In this document: one piece after another, positions 53,512 through 62,076 of the stretch | Position numbering within the stretch: position 1 is the first letter of the stretch | Layout: each line of letters begins with the position of its first letter | NCBI GenBank assembly: GCA_028710885.1 | Contig: JAQTTG010000001.1 | Coordinates: forward strand, 372,001-436,000 | Origin: Sulfuricurvum sp. | GTDB lineage: Bacteria; Campylobacterota; Campylobacteria; Campylobacterales; Sulfurimonadaceae | Direction of reading: 5' to 3' | DNA length: 64,000 nt | The notes under the pieces: model-generated | What the model was told of the DNA's origin: nothing | Database searches by the model: none | What the model saw: the letters and a program-made list of their open reading frames with translations, nothing else | Translations under genes and position numbers: made by a program

Positions 53512-56020
53512 TTTCTTTCTCCAATTTTGCTAGAAGGTTTTTCCATGTTTCGATTAATTTCATAAATGCAACATCTTCTGGTGCATTTTCCATCTCTAAA
53601 GCTGCAATAATCAATGCAATCTCAACGCGCCATTTTTCATGTCGATCTTCGGTAGGAATACTTGCTAAAAGCTGCTTAAAATAATCGCTCGCAATCGTAT
53701 AGTTTCCTGTTCTGGTTAGAACGGCTGCATATAGCAGAGTTTCTGTAAAATCTTTAGGCTTATACGGCTTTAGTGTTTCTAATGCCTTTTGTATGTCTAG
53801 TACACAGCTTTGTAGCTCTGTTTTTGAGGCTCTTAATATCACGGACATACACTTGTCAATAGAAATGGAACGTGTATAGTTATCTTGAATTGCTTTCAAT
53901 GCAACCTTAGTGAAACCAGGAACATTCCTGAAAAAATGATGTAGCCAATCTATAGCTCGGTACAGGGAAGCTCCTTCTAGATTGTATAAGACATCAGAAA
54001 GCCACTTCCCAATTTTCCCTTTTTTTTCTTCAGGAGAGAGACAAAGAGACGCGAATGCATCAATGCAACTAACAATGAATTCCTCTTGTTTGTTTTCTTG
54101 AGAGTAGATCACAATCAAGTTAAAAAGCTTGGCTCGTATGAGACTTCTTTTATCTTCCGGAAATGGTCTACGTCTGAGTGAATGAACTGCTGATTGATGA
54201 ACAATTTTATATGAGTCTGAAAGCAAAACAGCAAATGCTTCAAAGAATAGATCTGGAAAGTTCTTTACCGAGTCATATGGTACATTTTCCCATGCTTGTA
54301 CGGCACTAGCACGAATCAGTGTACTTTCGTCCATAAGTGCACCATACCAATCGGAGAGTACCAGAGTAAGACTTTCAACCCCTCTCAACAATTTCGAAAT
54401 ATGGAGTATCATATTCGCACGCATTTGTACTTGATCCTTGGGTAATCTGCGATACAGTTCCAGAAACTCTTTAATACCTTCAACCCCTTTTGATTTTGCT
54501 CCTACTGCAGCCCACTCGATAAAAGACCCTTGTAAACTGTTTATTGCAGTGCGTTTGTTTCTTTTCTCCATTTGTGCAAGTGTATCGTCAGGCAACTCCA
54601 AAGACAACTTTTCATCAACTTGTGCATATTTTTCACTGAGTGTTGCAGCTGCACCAATTAGATTATCAAAATGCTCAACAGCAAGCTGAGCGAATTCACT
54701 CGAAGCATGTGTGAAGAAATCCCTAGCATTATCATCAAAATTATCTGGGCTTTCGGCAGCAGCCCATAGCAATCTCTTAAATGCTATTCTTTGCGCAGTT
54801 TCTATCTGTAATTTTTCATTGTAGTGGAATCTCAGGGCTGAGCTATAGGTTCCATAAGCTTCTTGTTTCCCTGCATCGTCGCAACCTATGAGGTACGATT
54901 GTATAATAGCATCCGTCTCCTCAGGAAAACGTTCGAAACACTTCGATGCCGCCTCACGAAGATAGTAGAGCAAACTGCTGTCTCGTCGTTCTCCACGAAG
55001 TAATATTCGTCTTCGCATGAGCTTGACAAAGATAGTTCTAGTATGTTTCAAAAGCAATTCATCATTATCTATCGCGAGGATAGTTTTAATAGCTACTTCT
55101 AAGTTTTGAGGGTTTTCGTCACGGATTAGTTCATCTATGTTTACATGTAGGTCAGATGATCTTTTATGAAAAAGAGTACGAATCGGAGTGGCATTTAAAG
55201 TAATTCGCGTACTCTCACCAAAATACATTCCAGGTGGTGAAGCCAAGGCCATCGACACAAATCGGGGCAAAATTTTTTTTAGCTCGTTTTGTGAAAGCTT
55301 TTCTGCATCGGCTAGAACAATATCGATAGCCATTGACGATTTGTCATAGTTACTCAGTAAATGCACTGCCACTGAAAGTTTCTCTTCTGGTTCCAATTGC
55401 GCTCTAAGTAATGCCTTTGCAGCAGGTATAGAGTATGGTATGTGTCCATGAAGCACCACAGGTAAAAGATGTTGAACTACCTTTTTGGTAAATGTTTCAG
55501 GAGCTAGACTTGCAAGTTGTTCAAGCCTTGGATCATCTCCCGCTATATCGTCCTGATCAAGTTCATCCAAAAGGTCGAAGACGAAGGTCTCTTCCAAAGA
55601 AAGCTCATGGCGAAGATTTGCACGATCTTGTTGTCTATCAGTCTGTTTCTGCTTTCTCTCTCTTTCTTGTTCTTCGCGTTGTTTTTTTCTATCTTCTGCA
55701 GCTTTTTCCCTGGGTCCAACAAAATCTATGATATTTGGAAATCCAACGGGAACACGTTCACTACAGCTTTTGCAGTTATTCTGGTAAAAGTCGTAAACTG
55801 AATCTTCAAGTAACCACGAGAGCATAGAGCCTTGTTTGGAAAATTTACAATTGACACCCATGTGCCCAATGGGAATACCTGTTGCTGCTTCAATCATCCC
55901 TCTGCCTGGCGATCTTACGAGCTCGGCATAGAAACACCAATTGTTAAGAAGCTTTATTGTTCGAAGATTACGTTCGCCAGCTTCTATTGCCTCCGTGTAT
56001 TTGTCTTCAAAATCATCCAT
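53456..56020 (-). CDS. Large HEAT-repeat-like protein with N-terminal Cys cluster
   Basis: 854 residues, first gene of a two-gene unit. N-terminal domain has C29, C58, C83 and C86 (NNCKSCSER), a possible Zn or Fe-S site with GIPIGHMG between. A highly charged region (about 103-140, REEQERERKQKQ) follows. The remaining 700 residues are almost entirely helices of about 35-40 residues each, like HEAT/ARM solenoids. No ATPase, helicase or nuclease motif is seen. Solenoids of this sort often recognise invader nucleic acid or protein and control an attached effector, here the nuclease-like partner. Start at ATG 56020; direct repeats lie upstream. Confidence 0.7.
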   Translation of the reverse strand: MDDFEDKYTEAIEAGERNLRTIKLLNNWCFYAELVRSPGRGMIEAATGIPIGHMGVNCKFSKQGSMLSWLLEDSVYDFYQNNCKSCSERVPVGFPNIIDFVGPREKAAEDRKKQREEQERERKQKQTDRQQDRANLRHELSLEETFVFDLLDELDQDDIAGDDPRLEQLASLAPETFTKKVVQHLLPVVLHGHIPYSIPAAKALLRAQLEPEEKLSVAVHLLSNYDKSSMAIDIVLADAEKLSQNELKKILPRFVSMALASPPGMYFGESTRITLNATPIRTLFHKRSSDLHVNIDELIRDENPQNLEVAIKTILAIDNDELLLKHTRTIFVKLMRRRILLRGERRDSSLLYYLREAASKCFERFPEETDAIIQSYLIGCDDAGKQEAYGTYSSALRFHYNEKLQIETAQRIAFKRLLWAAAESPDNFDDNARDFFTHASSEFAQLAVEHFDNLIGAAATLSEKYAQVDEKLSLELPDDTLAQMEKRNKRTAINSLQGSFIEWAAVGAKSKGVEGIKEFLELYRRLPKDQVQMRANMILHISKLLRGVESLTLVLSDWYGALMDESTLIRASAVQAWENVPYDSVKNFPDLFFEAFAVLLSDSYKIVHQSAVHSLRRRPFPEDKRSLIRAKLFNLIVIYSQENKQEEFIVSCIDAFASLCLSPEEKKGKIGKWLSDVLYNLEGASLYRAIDWLHHFFRNVPGFTKVALKAIQDNYTRSISIDKCMSVILRASKTELQSCVLDIQKALETLKPYKPKDFTETLLYAAVLTRTGNYTIASDYFKQLLASIPTEDRHEKWRVEIALIIAALEMENAPEDVAFMKLIETWKNLLAKLEKENDEQSKLRDILPSFLFEN

Positions 56021-56081
56021 TAATTATTCCTAAAGTGCACAGTTAGTTCGACTGATTTGTTAAGATAAGTTAATAAATATC

Positions 56082-56108
56082 CACTATTGATAGCGGACAC
56101 TATTTGAT
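56082..56108. repeat. Direct repeat upstream of the HEAT/nuclease operon
   Basis: CACTATTGAT (56082-56091) and CACTATTTGAT (56098-56108), spaced 16 bases. They lie 60-90 bases before the ATG of the HEAT-like gene and are a possible operator. Otherwise 56021-56195 holds no gene. Confidence 0.35.
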
Positions 56109-56195
56109 CTTCCATAGTTTCCAAACAAATCCTTTATATTCAAAAAATATTTACTTAATCAACTCAATTCACAAACAAAAGAATGTCAGTAAATA

Positions 56196-56888
56196 TCAGA
56201 TTAAAGCTAATGCCCATTTAAACTCATTACAATATTTAATATTTAAAGTTGAAAACGTATCATCAAGCGGAGGTTTTGCTGTAGGAGCAGGACCAAAATC
56301 CTTCGGATTATTTGTTATAAAAACTACTTTTTCAGTAAATCCATTTAATCTTAGCCTACTTGTTAATTCTATATAATGCTCAATAATTACACAATCTTTT
56401 ATTTCTGATTTTCCTCTTTGTGAAGGTGCAATATTCTGTGTCATACGATTGAATGCCTTTAATTTCAAAGAATCATCTTCTGCTAAAATTAATGAGTTTG
56501 CGAGTAAGTCATCAACAATTTTTGCTATTGAGTCATTAAGACTTATAATAGAATTATTTGTATATTCAATACTATAATCAATGCCAAGAATATTGGCAAT
56601 TTCTAACGATTTGTCCAAAATCTTTTTCAATCTATTTTGTTCTTGTATAAATTCTTGAAATGTTGGTTCTTTATGTTCAGCAACTTCATCAACAACTGTT
56701 TGAACTAAAACAATTAATAATTCATTTGTTTTCAGTTTTTCAATAATATTTATTACACCGTCTAAATGAGTAACACGAATATTATCTCTAAAACCTGTTC
56801 TTATCACATCAAGAATTGAACATGTATCTATAAAAAAAACAGGTTTGCATTTGGATAAAATTTCTTGTTTGATTTCTTCAATATTCAT
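56196..56888 (-). CDS. PIN-domain ribonuclease-like protein
   Basis: 230 residues. PIN acidic set: D21 in FFIDTCSI, E68 in VVDEVAEH, D165 in EIKDCVI and D197 in ITNNPKDF, with the usual spacing. Such proteins cut RNA, often as toxins. Encoded seven bases after its upstream neighbour, so the two form a unit, but that neighbour (204 residues) is much larger than normal PIN antitoxins. Very AT-rich. Confidence 0.75.
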   Translation of the reverse strand: MNIEEIKQEILSKCKPVFFIDTCSILDVIRTGFRDNIRVTHLDGVINIIEKLKTNELLIVLVQTVVDEVAEHKEPTFQEFIQEQNRLKKILDKSLEIANILGIDYSIEYTNNSIISLNDSIAKIVDDLLANSLILAEDDSLKLKAFNRMTQNIAPSQRGKSEIKDCVIIEHYIELTSRLRLNGFTEKVVFITNNPKDFGPAPTAKPPLDDTFSTLNIKYCNEFKWALALI

Positions 56889-56895
56889 TCATGAC

Positions 56896-57510
56896 TCAAT
56901 GCTGTAAAACAAATTTCATTGCAGCATATCCATATTCAAAATCGAGATATAATTCATATGCACTTGCTGAATCCCATCCAAGTTCTTCTAAAAAAAACTG
57001 AAATTCATCTGGGCTAATATATTCATCCCTTTTTACCATTGAAAGAATAAAATCAAACCAACGACTTTCATCTAATGGATGCGAATGACCAGTTGATTTG
57101 TTAGCAAAAAGACTAAACGATTTTAATTTTTCCACAGAATCAGGTGAAAGTAAATCATCAATTGTTATATCATCTTTTGTTATGACATATTTAAAATGTA
57201 TTTTATCAATTTCAATAGCGAATGTATTCAAAATCCTGTTATACTCATCTATGCTTAATTTTCCTGATTTATTCGGAACGATATTGGTAACAGTCAATAA
57301 ACCATTTCCTTCAACAAGCCATAATCCGGCATTTAATCCATCCCCTGAATAGTCAAAACAAAATTGCTTTGATATCCCCCCAATTCTCTCTTCTTTTTCT
57401 GTATTTCTTGACCAATTTGGAGATAAAATTTGAGTAATTTTTTCTATCATACTTTTTGCATCAGTATTCATTTGTATTTCTAAATCTTGAAATTGTTTCA
57501 TTCGAGCCAC
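56896..57510 (-). CDS. Partner of the PIN protein, unknown
   Basis: 204 residues, probably starting MARMKQ or MKQ. Acidic, mixed alpha/beta, with a Tyr/Asp-rich C-terminal helix region (YISPDEFQFFLEELGWDSASAYELY). No family recognised. Upstream of the PIN gene in antitoxin position, so an immunity or sensor role is possible. AT-rich like the PIN gene. Confidence 0.6.
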   Translation of the reverse strand: MARMKQFQDLEIQMNTDAKSMIEKITQILSPNWSRNTEKEERIGGISKQFCFDYSGDGLNAGLWLVEGNGLLTVTNIVPNKSGKLSIDEYNRILNTFAIEIDKIHFKYVITKDDITIDDLLSPDSVEKLKSFSLFANKSTGHSHPLDESRWFDFILSMVKRDEYISPDEFQFFLEELGWDSASAYELYLDFEYGYAAMKFVLQH

Positions 57511-57608
57511 CTTCTGTTGAGTAGTGTAATAAATCTAATAGCCTATTACAAAATATATCTAAAAACAATTATATCTCATTAAACCGATTCTTCCGATACG
57601 ACTAAAGT

Positions 57609-58994
57609 TCAATCGTCTATCCTAATTACTTCCAAAAAAGCTTTATTTAGCAATGGATTAATCATCTCCATTCCCATTTCGTCTAGCCTTAAAAAAAGAT
57701 CACCTCTATTATCGACTGATGCCAGTAAAAATTCTTCAAGTGCATGAATCACCTCATTAGCATCATTGGCCATTAATACCTCAAAAGAGCCAATTGAGAT
57801 GATAGCGATATTGTCTAGATATGCAATATCTGGATCTTTATGCTTCTCTCTCATATATTCAACCACTGAACTGTTCGCATTCAATTCCCCAAAAATTACA
57901 ATAAGCCCCATTTTCTTTGTTTGGTGAACATGTTTGAAGGTTTTTTCAATCTGACGATATGCTTTTTTAATATGGCGTTCAAGTAGTGTGTCGAGCTCAT
58001 CGATGCTATTTTTAAATGCTATATCGCGTTTCAGAACAAATTTTTTTGCTTCGATGACTACTGCAGTATCGCCATGATTGATAATAAATTCAGCATTCAA
58101 TGAACCCTTTGGAACTATCGCTTTTGCTTCAGTAACATTTTTGAATATACGATTAGTCAGCTGTCTAACATAGTTTTCAAAACTTATCCCGAGCTGATCC
58201 TGAAAAGCCCCACTCAGTTTTTGGTCTTTTTTTCCCAAAAATTCTAGTAAATGATTATACATATTTTGGGCAGCGGAATAAAATAGTGCGTCAACTGAAG
58301 GAACGATATAACTTCTATCATCGTTTTTGATGATTGGGTAGCGTTCAAGAAGTCTAAAGCTGTAAAGCTGTTCTCTATCAAATCCGAGATCTCTCAGCTT
58401 TTCCTTATATCCTTTGATATTTATTGAGAAATGTTCAAGGAATGCGCTTATACGTTCAGGTTGTAAAGCATCGTATCCTTGAATTTCTAAATACTCCGCC
58501 AAAAAAGCGAAATTTTTTGGTTCTTCATAGAAAGCATTTATAGCCAGTAAAATAGTAACGATTTCACGAATTTCCAATCCTGTCATTTCCCTAATCTCAT
58601 TAGAATAGTCTTCATATAGACATAGAAGGCGTCCAAGTATATTTGCAAGAGGAAATTTGAACTTTATCTGTTCAAAGGTTATCAATGTCAAGGCAAGCAT
58701 TCCATAGTCTCTAATAAGTTTAGCTTGTATCCCATCGGCATTGGAACTATTAATATACAGACTGATGAATTGAAGGTACTCCTGATCTGTAGGCAATTTC
58801 CGAGTAATGTAGTTATTACGTGAGATCCTTAGTGCAACGTCTGCCATAATGATAATGAACTCGGCACTTGCCTTGATCGAAAGATCAGAATGTTGAGAAC
58901 GGTCAATACGACGCTCCAAGTCGACACCTTTTGCGAGCCAATTAATGGAATGATAGCGGTCAACAAATTCTTGAAACATTTTCTTTTTATTCAT
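57609..58994 (-). CDS. PD-(D/E)XK-like nuclease family protein
   Basis: 461 residues. The first 250 are helical without recognised motif. The C-terminal part has a nuclease-like core: E273 in SFENYV, E302 in NAEFII, E315-x-K317 in VVIEAKKF, and a helix with Q in KAYRQIEKTF, the E...E...ExK...Q order of the NERD/PD-(D/E)XK group. The Asp of the classic motif is replaced by E302. Single gene; lies between cargo and replication zone. Could be restriction-like or a repair nuclease. Confidence 0.65.
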   Translation of the reverse strand: MNKKKMFQEFVDRYHSINWLAKGVDLERRIDRSQHSDLSIKASAEFIIIMADVALRISRNNYITRKLPTDQEYLQFISLYINSSNADGIQAKLIRDYGMLALTLITFEQIKFKFPLANILGRLLCLYEDYSNEIREMTGLEIREIVTILLAINAFYEEPKNFAFLAEYLEIQGYDALQPERISAFLEHFSINIKGYKEKLRDLGFDREQLYSFRLLERYPIIKNDDRSYIVPSVDALFYSAAQNMYNHLLEFLGKKDQKLSGAFQDQLGISFENYVRQLTNRIFKNVTEAKAIVPKGSLNAEFIINHGDTAVVIEAKKFVLKRDIAFKNSIDELDTLLERHIKKAYRQIEKTFKHVHQTKKMGLIVIFGELNANSSVVEYMREKHKDPDIAYLDNIAIISIGSFEVLMANDANEVIHALEEFLLASVDNRGDLFLRLDEMGMEMINPLLNKAFLEVIRIDD

Positions 58995-59075
58995 AAAATA
59001 TTCTACTTTCTGTCTGCGACAATATAACTCTCTTTCTGCTTAGAATATTTTATCAGGTATTAAAGTAAAATATTT

Positions 59076-59273
59076 CTATGCTGATTCTTCCGAAACTACA
59101 GAATGTCTTTCGATCCATGCATCAATTTCTAGACGATCATAGCGAACGTAGCCACCCAGTTTTTTATATGGAATGAGCTTTTTTGATCGCATCTTATCCT
59201 GCCATTTTTTTTTGAAATTATACAGTTCAATCAAGTCATCTGGGGAAAGCCAGCGTTTTTCGGAAGGACTCAT
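59076..59273 (-). CDS. Excisionase-like MerR-type HTH protein
   Basis: 65 residues: a helix-turn-helix (LSPDDLIELYNFKKKWQDKM) and the wing VRYDRLEIDAWIERH found in excisionase/AlpA-like proteins. Overlaps the end of the initiator gene by four bases. Probably a recombination directionality factor or transcription regulator of the element. Confidence 0.75.
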   Translation of the reverse strand: MSPSEKRWLSPDDLIELYNFKKKWQDKMRSKKLIPYKKLGGYVRYDRLEIDAWIERHSVVSEESA

Positions 59274-60073
59274 TCCTCACCCCCTATATCATTTGACCAT
59301 TCCTCGATTAATTGGAAAATGGTTACCCCCGGCGGGAGAGCAGGTTCTCCACGATTTGAACCAATCCTAGGACGTCTATGAGATTTTCGAATATTTTTCA
59401 AAGTACGTCCAGCACCAGATAGAACTTCACGGATCAATGCTTTGCGGTATGTCCCTTCATCCCCAGCATTAGCTTTGACAAGTTGTTCGATCCCCGAGAT
59501 TATTACCTCACGCGGCAGTCCATCCATCCCTTCAGAAGGAATTGAGGAATATGGATCACTTGGGACGAATTCGGTAAATATCACTCCTTCTTCTTCATCC
59601 TCAGCAAATGGAGGAGGTAAGGAGGAAGAAGAATCATTGATAGTAGAGTGATTCTTGATTAAAGAATATGTCGGATATTTTTCCGAATCAATTTCGAATT
59701 TTTTTCCGTGTTTACTCGGATCTTTTCCCGATATAGTAGCTTCATCAAGTCCGGATTTTTTTCCGACATAGTAAGATTTTCCTCTTTTTGTAAGTCGGAC
59801 ACAATCCTTTTTACCAATTTTTTTATACTCTATAATGCCAAGTTTTTCTAAATTTTTAAGATAACGGTAAACTGTGTCTTCCTTAAGACCAAGTATAGGA
59901 AGCTGTCTAACAAACTCTTGACGAGCCGTCCAATAATAAACTGTGTTTTCGATAACCTGAGGTTCAGCCCAGCTGTGACAATCACAAATCATACCTAGAA
60001 TAATGGCATCTGTTGTATTTTTCAAGCCAAGCGCTATTGCCATGCGCTGATTTATGAGAATATTCCACTTCAT
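59270..60073 (-). CDS. Winged-helix replication initiator-like protein
   Basis: 267 residues. N-terminal winged helix (about 1-100) with the recognition part EDTVYRYLKNLEKLGIIEYKKIG; an acidic-Ser linker (about 103-180); a C-terminal domain with arginine-rich RKSHRRPRIGSNRG and a GVTIFQLIEEW end. The layout resembles phage lambda O: DNA-binding N-domain, linker, C-domain for helicase loading. Four iterons sit in the DNA encoding residues 103-134. Starts four bases inside the stop of the upstream gene. Confidence 0.7.
   Translation of the reverse strand: MKWNILINQRMAIALGLKNTTDAIILGMICDCHSWAEPQVIENTVYYWTARQEFVRQLPILGLKEDTVYRYLKNLEKLGIIEYKKIGKKDCVRLTKRGKSYYVGKKSGLDEATISGKDPSKHGKKFEIDSEKYPTYSLIKNHSTINDSSSSLPPPFAEDEEEGVIFTEFVPSDPYSSIPSEGMDGLPREVIISGIEQLVKANAGDEGTYRKALIREVLSGAGRTLKNIRKSHRRPRIGSNRGEPALPPGVTIFQLIEEWSNDIGGEE
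59671..59766. repeat. Four iterons inside the initiator gene: candidate origin
   Basis: TCGGATATTTTTCCGA (59671), TCGAATTTTTTTCCGT (59694), TCGGATCTTTTCCCGA (59716), CCGGATTTTTTTCCGA (59751); consensus TCGGATNTTTTTCCGA, partly palindromic. Spacings 23, 22 and 35 are not all multiples of three, so the repeat is at DNA, not protein, level. An AT-rich stretch follows in gene direction (59620-59670). Confidence 0.6.
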
Positions 60074-60630
60074 AGGTGATCCTCAAAAAGACTCTTTACT
60101 GAATGTTCAGCAGGTTTACGACGTAGTCGGGTACGAGTTCTATTCCCAATCACGGATCGCATTTGAGAGGGCTCAGAGAGAGTTTCAATCCATTCTTCGA
60201 CTGCTTCAGGGATTTCAATCCCCTCCTCTTCATCGCTAAATTCAACAATTCGAAAAGGATCCACCCAAGGTACATCCCGAAAATCAACTATTGCCATCGA
60301 TGCCGCACGTTCAAAGCCACGTGCAGCATAGAAGATCGCAGCATGATCATTGTTTTGCCATATTGCACGGAGCTTAGCACGGAGCGCGTCTTTAATTTCG
60401 CGAGCATAACAAACTTCAATGTCAACGGCAGCAGCTGCCGCAACAAGGCAACGTATATCATCTTCACCACCACCAGCCAAAGAACGTCCATCTCGTCCGG
60501 AAAACGCTGAAACGATTTCATATAGCCAAGAGGCCACAATTTCTGTATCAGCCTCTGCAAGAATTGGAAATCTTTTTTTAAAGCCAAAAAGACAAAACGC
60601 GCTATAATTAAAGTCTGGATTTTTCAACAA
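60070..60630 (-). CDS. Unknown protein of the replication operon
   Basis: 186 residues beginning with TTG at 60630; AGGAG lies six bases upstream, so the start is good. Helical middle with Ala-rich AAAAAVDIEVCYAREIKDALRAKL; acidic C-terminal half and a basic end. No family recognised. First gene of the operon leading to the initiator (four-base overlap), divergent from the repressor gene across the operator region. Confidence 0.6.
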   Translation of the reverse strand: MLKNPDFNYSAFCLFGFKKRFPILAEADTEIVASWLYEIVSAFSGRDGRSLAGGGEDDIRCLVAAAAAVDIEVCYAREIKDALRAKLRAIWQNNDHAAIFYAARGFERAASMAIVDFRDVPWVDPFRIVEFSDEEEGIEIPEAVEEWIETLSEPSQMRSVIGNRTRTRLRRKPAEHSVKSLFEDHL

Positions 60631-60679
60631 TGGAATCTCCTAGTAATTACTCTTTTTTGCATTTTAATGAGTAAGCAAC

Positions 60680-60718
60680 CAAATATTTGTATTATGTATA
60701 GCACAAATATTTGTATTA
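60680..60718. promoter_or_regulatory. Paired palindromic operators of the repressor switch
   Basis: CAAATATTTG at 60680-60689 and 60704-60713, each a perfect palindrome and each followed by TATTA; the repeat unit AAATATTTGTATTA recurs with 24-base spacing. A third, weaker AGTATTTGT lies at about 60742. They lie between the divergent repressor and replication genes. Confidence 0.6.
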
Positions 60719-60763
60719 AAAAGAATATTAACACTATAAATAGTATTTGTCAAGGAATTATTA

Positions 60764-61528
60764 TTGGATTCGGATTTAATTGCTACTCGAATTTTTACTA
60801 TTCGTACCGATGCAGGAATGACACAAAAAGAATTTGCAGAGGCTATTGGAGTTCCATTTCGTAATTTACAAAATTATGAAGGTGCTAAAATAGAAAATAT
60901 TCCGCATACTTTTATGTATGCACTTTGTAAAAAATTTAAGATAAACGCTAATTGGTTATTATTAGGAGAAGGTGCTCAATATGCGTCTTCTGAAAATCCA
61001 TTACAAAGTTATTTTCAAGACAAGATGGATATCTTAAGGAGCGTTTGTACAAATATTGAAGAATATGATCAAGCAATTGAAAGAATTTTTGTACATATTG
61101 AAACGACAAGTGAAAAAATAATCACAAACAAATTAATTACAAATCTTTTAGAGTTAGAAAAAGATACACCTATCTTGCAACCAATCATAAGTTGGGTTTC
61201 CCATAATGGTATCAGCGCAACTATAGCTCTCTTTACTATATTTGCCAAATCTACCAAAAATTTTGAAGAACAAAAAGCAAAATCTTCTTTTTTAGAATAT
61301 TCTGAATTTGGACAATTTACAGCTCATCAGAGTACTAGTACAAAATTAACATTGTACAAAGCAATATACGATCTTGATGAAAGTACGTGTGAATATCTTT
61401 ACTCTCACCAAGCTTTATTTTTATCAGCACTTACAAAATTAAGAAAAATGGCTGCGGATGCAATTGAAAAGAATCAAAATTTTGAAGAAATAGTTCAAAA
61501 AATAATTGAATTTTTCATGAATTCATAA
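60764..61528 (+). CDS. XRE-family repressor-like regulator
   Basis: 254 residues starting with TTG; AAGGA lies seven bases upstream. N-terminal XRE HTH (about 7-65: MTQKEFAEAIGVPFRNLQNYE). The remaining 180 residues are helical and lack the S24 peptidase motif of LexA/CI repressors, so induction by self-cleavage is unlikely. Probable master repressor of the element's divergent replication operon. Confidence 0.75.
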   Translation: MDSDLIATRIFTIRTDAGMTQKEFAEAIGVPFRNLQNYEGAKIENIPHTFMYALCKKFKINANWLLLGEGAQYASSENPLQSYFQDKMDILRSVCTNIEEYDQAIERIFVHIETTSEKIITNKLITNLLELEKDTPILQPIISWVSHNGISATIALFTIFAKSTKNFEEQKAKSSFLEYSEFGQFTAHQSTSTKLTLYKAIYDLDESTCEYLYSHQALFLSALTKLRKMAADAIEKNQNFEEIVQKIIEFFMNS

Positions 61529-61759
61529 ATTTTTATTTTTCTCTAATTCAAGTATTGCTTGCTCCTTTAGTTGATTAAACCATTTCATAAATTCCATTTC
61601 TGGATATAAAACTGATCCATTTTTACCACCCGTTTTCATATAAACTGGTCCATGACCACTTCTCCGCCAATTACGTAATGTACTTAAATTAATACCTGTT
61701 ATTCTACTTATATCTTTATCACTTAGGCACATATATTCAGAAACCTGATTGTCATTCAT
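61523..61759 (-). CDS. HTH DNA-binding protein (AlpA/MerR-like)
   Basis: 78 residues; HTH at about 11-40 (LSDKDISRITGINLSTLRNWRRSG) with a wing-like PVYMKTGGKNGSVLY. AAAGGA before the ATG. Converges on the repressor with a six-base overlap. Its upstream region carries one copy of the shared 16-base site (61782-61797), so the ribbon-helix-helix protein may control it. Confidence 0.7.
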   Translation of the reverse strand: MNDNQVSEYMCLSDKDISRITGINLSTLRNWRRSGHGPVYMKTGGKNGSVLYPEMEFMKWFNQLKEQAILELEKNKNL

Positions 61760-61781
61760 TTAATAATCCTTTCTTTCCTGT

Positions 61782-61797
61782 TATACAAATTTCACAT
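61782..61797 (+). repeat. Copy of the shared Par-region site
   Basis: TATACAAATTTCACAT, identical over 16 bases to 62707-62722. Placed just before the HTH gene's start and over the stop of the ribbon-helix-helix gene. Confidence 0.55.
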
Positions 61798-62046
61798 GCT
61801 CGCGCTTTCTATCATCGCTACCATTTTTACAAACTTACCAACAGTAAGCCCATATTTAGCAGCTGCTTGTTCAACTTTTTCAAGTTCATCATTCGATAAA
61901 TAGATAGGTACTCTCGTGAGTTTATGATCTCCGTCTTTTTTGGGTCGCCCTCCCCGCTTACGATCTGCTTCAGCATACGTTTGCGTATTATCGGCACCTG
62001 TCCTTTTGGCTCTTATCGCTTCTTTTATATTAATTTTTTCAGACAT
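61792..62046 (-). CDS. Ribbon-helix-helix ParA partner-like protein
   Basis: 84 residues. The N-terminal region is basic with GGRPKKDGDHKLTRVPIYLSN, typical of the ribbon-helix-helix strand; the rest (DELEKVEQAAAKYGLTVGKFVKMVAM) fits the two helices. Lies 30 bases after the ParA gene and is probably its centromere-binding partner and autoregulator. AAAGGGAT precedes the ATG. Confidence 0.75.
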   Translation of the reverse strand: MSEKINIKEAIRAKRTGADNTQTYAEADRKRGGRPKKDGDHKLTRVPIYLSNDELEKVEQAAAKYGLTVGKFVKMVAMIESASM

Positions 62047-62076
62047 ATTTATCCCTTTTTTAGCGCTATTAAAGTG

